64,000 bases of DNA from Rhizophagus clarus (Eukaryota > Glomeromycota > Glomeromycetes > Glomerales > Glomeraceae). A program made the translations under genes and the position numbers. Below the pieces are notes generated by a model. The model made no database searches. It was not told the origin of the DNA and saw only the letters and a list, made by a program, of their open reading frames with translations. Shown piece after piece: positions 58,036 to 64,000 of this stretch. How positions within the stretch are numbered: the first letter of the stretch is position 1; every line of letters starts with the position of its first letter. The stretch is from NCBI GenBank assembly GCA_015698045.1, contig BLAL01000197.1, positions 1,054,001-1,118,000 of the forward strand, in the 5' to 3' direction.

Positions 58036-58283
58036 TTAACACTATTTCAATAAATACTATAAATATAATTAAATATAATTTGGCACATATCATTTTATTT
58101 TAAACTAATTTACATTCTTATTTTTTATACTAATCAATAGCTATTACATTAAATTTTTAATTATAAATAATATTTAATTTTTCTATTTATTTATAACTCA
58201 AAAATTTCTTTAATATGCCATATTGGGAAGTTGATTTACATAAATTTACAGATTCCGGCGCAGCGTGACGGGTGATGGCTAGT

Positions 58284-59215
58284 TTTTTTATAAATTTTTT
58301 ATAAACTTTCCTTATGATTTTTTTTTTATTATGAATTTTTTTATGACGAATTTTTATGGATTTTTTTATGATTTTTTTTATTATGAATTTTTTTATGACG
58401 AATTTTTATGGATTTTTTTATGATTTTTTTTATTATGAATTTTTTTACGACTAATTTTATGGATTTTTTTAATTTTTATAATTTTTATGGATTTTCTTTA
58501 TGATTTTTTTTAAACAAATTTTTTTATGAATTTTTTTTACAAATTTTCCTTACGAATTTTTTTTTATTATGAATTTTTTTACGACGATTTTTTATGGATT
58601 TTTTTAATTATGAATTTTTTTACAACGAATTTTTATGGATTATTTTATGATTTTTTTAAACAAATTTTTTTATGAATTTTTTTTATGAATTTTTCTTACG
58701 AATTTTTATGGATTTTTTTATGATTTTTTTTTATTAACGAATTTAACAAATTTATTTATGAATTTTTTTTACGAATTTACGTTGACAAACTTTTTATGAA
58801 AATATCACAAATTTTTAATAATTTTTTTTACAACTTTTATTAATAAATTTTAATGAATTTATATTGATGAAATTTTTTATGATGATTTATGCTTATGAAT
58901 TTTTTATGGATTATTTTAACAAATTTTTCACAAATTACGCTAATTTTTATATGAATTTTTATATGAAATTTTTTCATAAATTTTTATTTGCTTTTTTATA
59001 ATTCATCTATTAACTTTCTTATAAATTTTTTATTACCAAATTTCAATTTTTTTAACAATCTATTTCGTAAAATGAAACTTTTTGGAAATTTAATTTGCAT
59101 TTATTTTATGAATTTTTTACTAATGAATTTTAATAAATTTATTTGTAATTTTTTTGATTTTTTTTTTACAATTTATTTGCTTATTTCTGAATTTTTGACT
59201 TTATTCTTAAAAAAA
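58284..59215. repeat. AT-rich TTTTTATGAATTTTTTTA repeats, right part
   Basis: Irregular tandem repeats of about 55 bp built on TTTTATGACGAATTTTTATGGATT (several nearly identical copies at 58,310-58,450) decay to the right. The frame at 58,988-59,374 starts in them and is not a gene as it stands. Confidence 0.7.
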
Positions 59216-59224
59216 AAAGTTTTG

Positions 59225-59640
59225 TCCAAAAAATGGTTAAATTGTTGGAACCATTTGAAACTATTACATGACAATTATCAAGTAGCAAGTATCCAACACT
59301 TAATATGGTATATCCATACATGTGTATGCTTAAGTGAATGTTTGCTCCAAGAGCCAATGAAAATGAAACTATAGAAAGTTATTTAGAACTTATATATGGG
59401 CCTTTAATACCTGAGAATGAAGAAGAGAATACTAAAGAAGATATAGATGATTCAAGTTCTGCTGTTAGTAGTGATGATAATATTCCAACTGCAGGAAATC
59501 AACATTAGTAATATATGCATCAAAGACAAAGCCAGGGTCAAGGACAGGATCAAAGTCAAGGAGGTGGTCATGATCATGGCCGTGATCGTGGTTGTGGTTG
59601 TGGTTGTGGTTGTGGTCGTGGTCATAATCATGGTCTAAAG
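59225..59640 (+). pseudogene. hAT transposase, C-terminal part (continuation of 50,139-51,475)
   Basis: A frame beginning near 59,233 reads VKLLEPFETIT, then after a stop QLSSSKYPTLNMVYPYMCML and, after a second stop, APRANENETIESYLELIYGP. The LLEPFETIT...LSSSKYPTLNMVYP pattern is the central-to-late part of hAT transposases and is what should follow the segment ending at 51,475. An acidic linker then leads into a low-complexity Gln/Gly/His/Arg-rich end (59,515-59,640). The hAT dimerisation domain is missing. Confidence 0.65.
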
Positions 59641-60690
59641 ACGCAAAAAAACTGCCTTTTATATGTTAAAAGTCAAAAAAAATGCCGGACAGATTGTACC
59701 AGCATTTTTATTCTTAAAATGCAAGAAAAAATGCTGAAATTAACAACTTTGGCGTTTTTATATATAAAAAATGCAAAAAACTATTTTTTATATGTTAAAA
59801 GTCAAAAAAAAATGCCAGATGACTGTATCGGCATTTTTATTTGTTAAAATGCAAAAAAAACACCAAAGCTAACAGTTCTGACATTTTTATATATAAAAAA
59901 TGCAAAAAATGCTAAAACTGATAAGTTCTGGCATTTTTATATATAAAAGATGCAAAAAAACCACCCTTTATATGTCACAAGTCAAAAAAAATGCCAGACT
60001 GACTGTACTAGCATTTTATTCATTAAAATGCAAAAAAAAATGTCAAAACTAACAGTTCTAGCATTTTTATATATAAAAAACGCAAAAAATGCTGAAACTG
60101 ATAAGTTCTGGCATTTTTATATATAAAAGACGCAAAAAAACTGCCTTTTATATGTTAAAAGTCAAAAAAAATGCCAGTCTGACTGTACTGGCATTTTTAT
60201 TCGTTAAAATGCAAAAAAATGCTGAAACTGACAAGTTCCGGCATTTTTATATATAAAAGATGCAAGAAACTGCCTTTTATATATTAAAAGTCAAAAAAAA
60301 ATGCTGGTCTGACTGTACCGGTATTTTTATTCATTAAAATACAAAAAAAATGCTGAAACTAACAGTTCCAGCATTTTTATATATAAAAAATGCAAAAAAA
60401 TGTCAAAACTAACAGTTTCAGCGTTTTTATATGTAAAAAGTAAAGAAAAAAATGCTGGAACAGACAGTTCCAGCGTTTTTATTTGTAAAATGCAAAAAAA
60501 ATGCCGGAACAGACAGTTTCAGCATTTTTATTTGTAAAATGTAAAAAAAACGCTGAAACTGTTAGTTTTGGCATTTTTTATATAAAGTCAAAAAAAATGC
60601 CAGATTGACTATTATGTCGTTATTATTTGTTAAAATGCAAAAAAAAATGCTGAAACTGTCTGTTCCAGCATTTTCATTTGCAAAAAAAAG
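59641..60690. repeat. Palindromic minisatellite, TGCCAG...CTGGCA type
   Basis: Half-units of about 50-60 bp alternate. Each is a hairpin such as AAAATGCCAGT-ACTGGCATTTTT, AAAATGCTGAAACTG or its variant with CAGCATTTTT, joined by TATATATAAAAGACGCAAAAAA linkers. About 18 hairpins. The stem words change (GCCAG, GCTGG, GCTGA) but pairing is usually kept. Confidence 0.85.
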
Positions 60691-60775
60691 CATGTTCCAA
60701 CATATTTACAAATGAGATCACATGACTTGGGATCAGCCAATGATATTTACGCTAATTACATGTGGTGAAAATAAT

Positions 60776-61304
60776 TAGAGTTTCCCAACGGGTTATCCTA
60801 TGAATAATCCGGATAACCCATTAAAAAATTTTGAAATCTGGATATCCTATTAAAAAAGATAAAGGATAATCCGGATAAATCATCCTAGAATAATCCGGAT
60901 TATTCTAGGATAACGAAGTAATTTGTGGAATTATATTTTTTTATATTGTATATCCATTCTTTAACTATATGATCTCACCTATATATAAAATACGATCACA
61001 GTCATGCAATATTTATTATGTATTAATTAATAAAAGACATTTCACGTTAGATATAATCAAAAACATCATGAGTGTATTCCTTCATTTTTTATTATGATAA
61101 CTCGTAAAACTTATATTTATTATTTATTTTTTATAATAATTATAGTACTTGCAGCAATCCTAGGATAATCTGGATTATCCTATAGGATTATCCATTTTGT
61201 GAACTACAGATCCAGATAACCGTTCAAAAATTATCCGGATGCATCCGTTATCCTAGGATATCCAGATACAATCCTAGGATATTATCCGTTTGAGGAAAAC
61301 TCTA
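60776..61304. mobile_element. hAT-like MITE, 529 bp
   Basis: The ends are TAGAGTTTCCC and GGAAAACTCTA. AAAATAAT flanks both sides (60,768-60,775 and 61,305-61,312), a perfect 8-bp target duplication. Subterminal parts are full of GGATAATCCGGATTA and CCTAGGATA palindromic words. No coding. Confidence 0.85.
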
Positions 61305-61380
61305 AAAATAATTACGTATTTACATATTTTTTAAAAAATCTGGTAATTAATTACCAGAATCACAAATTACGTATTTATAT

Positions 61381-61790
61381 GTAAATATGGAATTACCAGG
61401 CCATGTATATATGGATAGGCCCTTTTATGTAAATATATTACAAAGTCAACTTCTTCCTGTTGCAAGAAACATGTATAGAAGAAGATGGCATCTGCAGCAA
61501 AACAATGATCCAAAGTACACATCACGTATCGCTAAGGAATTCATTGTTGAAAATGGATTTGTGTAATCGATTGGCCATCAAATAGCCCCAACTTAAATCC
61601 CATTAAAAATATGTGGCAAATCATCAAGAATAATGTTGAAAAACAGATGCCACAAAATATTGACAAATTAACAAAGTTTCTAGTTGAAGAATGGGAAGCA
61701 ATCCCTCAGGGAACAGTTAATAATTTAGTTTCCTTTATGAAAAACTGATGTGAATTAATTTTAACAAATAATGGGAATAGAATACCATAT
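61381..61790 (+). pseudogene. Tc1/mariner transposase, C-terminal remnant
   Basis: Readable segments are WHLQQNNDPKYTSRIAKEFI, then after a frame change near 61,563 VIDWPSNSPNLNPIKNMWQI and MPQNIDKLTKFLVEEW. These are the second Asp region (QNNDPKYTS) and the last catalytic region (DWPSNSPNLNPIKNMW) of Tc1-type transposases. The catalytic position after NPIKNMW is occupied by Q, so catalysis would be lost. The N-terminal half and TIRs are absent. Confidence 0.8.
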
Positions 61791-62824
61791 TAAATTTTTT
61801 TTTATTTAATAAAGGAATCAATTAGCTTCTAAACAAATATAAAATCATTAAAATTGGATTGTAGTTATTGAGATATATGAAATTTTATTCGTGCAACTTT
61901 TTTCTTAACACATTGTAAATGGATCTAAAAATTTTCTTCTTTGATTTCATTCACGTTATTTGAAACTGTTAAAAACTGAAACAAAAAAAAGTAAATGTTA
62001 AAAACAATAAAAAGATAAAAAAAGTAAAAAGGTTTCTAATAAAAAGATGATTTCAACTTTTCCAAATTTTTAATTACCTTAAATTCAAGTTTGATTTACC
62101 AGTTCTTGTTCAAATGTTAGTTATCAGTTTTTCTTAATTTTTATTCTATAGTATAGGCCAGTCATTTATAAAAGTTCATCTAAATAAAACAAAAAAAACC
62201 TTTTTATTAAATTTACCCTAAGTGCAACTTTAAGAAATCCAAGCATAATATTCCTATAAACGAAAGAAATAAGTTAAATAAAAGAACGTTTAAGAACTTT
62301 AGTATTATAATATTAAAAAAAGCTGAATTACCTTAAGACCAAAGTTCAAGAAATACTAGCATTTCTGTAAATGAAAGAAGAAAAATGGTGGTTTAAATAA
62401 ATAAAAAACAAAGTATACCAAATTGCTCTTTGAAAAAAAAGTTTTAAAAATAGTTGCCAAAACTGGTCATTATACAATTAACGATTGGTACATGAGTACG
62501 TAAGTACAGTGAGTATAAAGATTGTAGTACATACTCGTGTAGTTATTTTGAGTCATATGACTACGTGATTATATTACTATGTGATGCGTACTCACATGTA
62601 GTCATACTTACTAGACTACCGTAGTTGTAATAAATAAGTAATTACTGTTGCCATTTGGTGGAATAATAGGACTGGGAAAACTTCTAATAGAGGTCACCGG
62701 AAAAATATAGAAAATCATATGATTGCGAACCACATGACTTTACTAATTATGCAAACCAAAATTACGGTAAGTATGAAAAATACAAGATATTCGAATCATA
62801 AAATTACGGGGAGATATTTTATTT
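61791..62824. other. AT-rich stretch, GTACTAC-type words near 62,490-62,640
   Basis: Mostly AT-rich sequence with weak repeats of an AAGAAATNNAAGCAT segment (62,230 and 62,345). Between 62,490 and 62,640 the words AGTACGTAAGTACAG, GTAGTCATAC and GACTACGTGATTA recur in both orientations, as in a word cluster of a decayed element. No genes. Confidence 0.35.
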
Positions 62825-63061
62825 TTAATTATTAAAACTTCCCTTTATATAGAATAAAATGGGGGTTCTGGGGTCAGATTTCCGTATAGGTATATTTAGT
62901 GTAAGCCTCTCCCGGCTTATTTCCCAATATATGAAATTTATGTAATCTTTTTGAGATCCAAATTCATTTGCAACCTCAGGAAACATATCAAAATCTAATA
63001 TCGAATTCAGACTTAAGATCAAGCTGGGCTCAAATCCTGTTAACATACCCATCTTGCCCAA
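62825..63061 (-). CDS. Unrecognised 78-codon open frame
   Basis: The composition is less biased than chance frames nearby (MFPEVANEFGSQKDYINFIY). I recognise no family, signal peptide or membrane segment. It could be a remnant of a larger gene. Confidence 0.2.
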   Translation of the reverse strand: MGKMGMLTGFEPSLILSLNSILDFDMFPEVANEFGSQKDYINFIYWEISRERLTLNIPIRKSDPRTPILFYIKGSFNN

Positions 63062-63300
63062 ATTTTTTGTTTACAAGATAAAGAAGAACACCATCTTTGT
63101 TAACGTGCTAGCCAATTTTTAATCTCAAATAATATAACAAAAAAGTATGCTATATTGCTTGACTTTAAAAAGGCCAAGAGCACCAAGGACCAAAGTGTCC
63201 GAGTGTGCTCGCAGGCTGCAAATGCAAGCTCATTTTGCATATCAGATTTTATGTTAACCTAGATTTAATTCTAAAGCTAATTCATTGATAAAATCAAAAA

Positions 63301-63550
63301 TTTTTTCGTATGACTTAGTGAAGCTAAGTCATACGAAAAATGGATAACAGGAAAGAGTTCTAAATATTATTCTACTATATTTTAGCATATAAGTAATTTT
63401 TCGATATGCAAGAAACTATTCTAAAGCCATTTCTATTACCAAATATTAGGACAAATAAGTCATACGAAAAATTTTATAAGTCATACAAAAAAAATTAAGT
63501 CATACGAAAAAAATTACACCTATAAGTCTCACCTCTAAATCATACGAAAA
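63301..63550. repeat. AAGTCATACGAAAAA repeats with a perfect 17-bp hairpin
   Basis: TTTTTCGTATGACTTAG (63,302-63,318) and CTAAGTCATACGAAAAA (63,324-63,340) form a perfect inverted repeat with a 5-base loop. Four more copies, one or two slightly altered, lie at about 63,460, 63,480, 63,498 and 63,538, the last touching the end of the next gene. It may be the end region of a small element or a multi-copy binding site. Confidence 0.7.
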
Positions 63551-63554
63551 ATTG

Positions 63555-63800
63555 CTAACTATTCTGAGTACACCGAGCCTTATCCCGAAGTCTGTTAACA
63601 TATTGAATCACATAGTATCCTTTAACATGCAATGGACACAGTCCTGAAGTAGAACCAGTAGGCTTACCACATTCACTACAAGGGATGCGTGGCTTAGCCT
63701 TCCAATGTAAATGGCATCCTTCTGGTCGCATGCAGGGGACTCCATGGGCCTTGCCAGTATTAAGTAAGTATGGACATAAATATTCTCCGATCATTTTCAT
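63555..63800 (-). CDS. Small Cys/His-rich protein, 81 residues
   Basis: Two pairs of metal-binding residues are seen: CPYLL...GVPCMRPEGCHLH and IPCSECGKPTGSTSGLCPLH. The second is a CxxC...CxxH arrangement as in small zinc-ribbon proteins. A basic tail VNRLRDKARC ends the protein. The start ATG at 63,800 lies 66 bp from the divergent ATG at 63,867. The function is not known to me. I have an impression of a recurring small gene in Rhizophagus-like genomes, but it is not enough to name it. Confidence 0.5.
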   Translation of the reverse strand: MKMIGEYLCPYLLNTGKAHGVPCMRPEGCHLHWKAKPRIPCSECGKPTGSTSGLCPLHVKGYYVIQYVNRLRDKARCTQNS

Positions 63801-63866
63801 TATATAGGGAAATAATTAATTAAAGAGAAAAATCTGTAAGGGTAATATATAAAAAACTTTTACACA

Positions 63867-64000
63867 ATGAGTACACAAAATCAATTAGCAGATACCAAGC
63901 CTACATATCAAGAAATCGAACAGGCATTAATAAATGTAGTCAAGGCAGGCATTTATTATAGAAGGCCAAAAGATGGTAAATTTATGCAATCATATAAAGA
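63867..64000 (+). CDS. 5' end of an unrecognised gene, cut by the window edge
   Basis: An ATG at 63,867 opens a frame that is still open at the edge (44 codons). It begins MSTQNQLADTKPTYQEIEQA and continues with a basic YYRRPKDGKFMQSYKE segment. It is polar and probably helical, without a signal peptide. It is divergent from the Cys/His-rich gene with only 66 bp between the starts. Confidence 0.45.
   Translation, partial: MSTQNQLADTKPTYQEIEQALINVVKAGIYYRRPKDGKFMQSYK

Larger units (their letters stand above)
52300..58282 (+). mobile_element. Helitron, apparently autonomous
   Basis: It contains an OB-fold gene and a full Rep/helicase gene on the same strand. The 3' end has the GC-rich hairpin CCGGCGCAGCGTGACGG (about 58,256-58,272, one mismatch in the stem), followed by TGATGG and CTAG at 58,279-58,282 with T after it. 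This is the expected Helitron terminus (CTRR, insertion between A and T). The 5' TC end was not found; the start given is approximate, between about 52,230 and 52,400. It lies within an AT-rich repeat block in the split hAT gene. Confidence 0.75.

Noticed and set aside
59515-59847. Gly/Gln/His-rich protein as a separate gene
   Set aside because: The frame runs from the end of the hAT remnant into the palindromic minisatellite and is low-complexity throughout.
63180-63240. GTCCGAGTG...GCAGGCTGCAAATGCAAGC resembling a D arm and anticodon arm of a tRNA
   Set aside because: No T arm with TTCRA and no closing acceptor stem were found.

Overview
The window is very AT-rich, its real genes carry short GT-AG introns (about 60-100 bp), and it mixes expanded protein-kinase/TPR/Sel1 genes with many decayed transposons. 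That combination fits a nuclear contig of an arbuscular mycorrhizal fungus (Glomeromycotina, Rhizophagus-like). This assignment is by recognition of protein families and base composition; no search was run.

Layout. 1-6.8 kb: a hairpin-repeat element sits in a decayed CACTA/Plavaka-type transposase gene, and that element lies in the 3' part of a minus-strand pseudogene fusing a DDE-transposase-like region to a RecQ-like helicase. 6.8-20.3 kb: a nested zone with almost no intact coding. It holds clusters of short repeated words in inverted orientation (GACCTG, TATCAGGTA), a CACTA-type non-autonomous element (11,446-14,262), tandem units that each look like a tiny exon plus a tiny intron, a decayed multicopy gene (8.9-9.8 kb) and about 50 near-identical 30-bp hairpin units (18.7-20.3 kb). 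20.3-25.5 kb: a second decayed transposase-like gene, a foldback element with its empty site preserved next door, a 74-bp satellite, a B-family DNA polymerase fossil and a small TA-flanked MITE. 26.0-28.9 kb: the clearest array of micro-exon/micro-intron units. 29.9-30.4 kb: a complete hairpin-core element with a 6-bp target duplication.

31.1-37.9 kb is the host-gene island: a TPR plus TKL-type protein kinase gene (minus) head-to-head with a gene for a four-helix-bundle/pseudokinase/Sel1 protein (plus). The second resembles the executioner MLKL in domain order. The two may act together, but that is inference from position and domains.

39.4-49.4 kb: a young Ty3/Gypsy retroelement fossil (minus strand, two 447-bp LTRs) in a minisatellite, with a 1.4-kb hairpin-core element with 8-bp target duplications inserted in one LTR. 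50.1-59.6 kb: a decayed hAT transposase gene split by about 7.7 kb that includes a Helitron which looks intact (OB-fold protein plus Rep/helicase; 3' end at 58,282). 59.6-64 kb: a palindromic minisatellite, a hAT-like MITE, a Tc1/mariner remnant, and two small divergent genes at the right edge.
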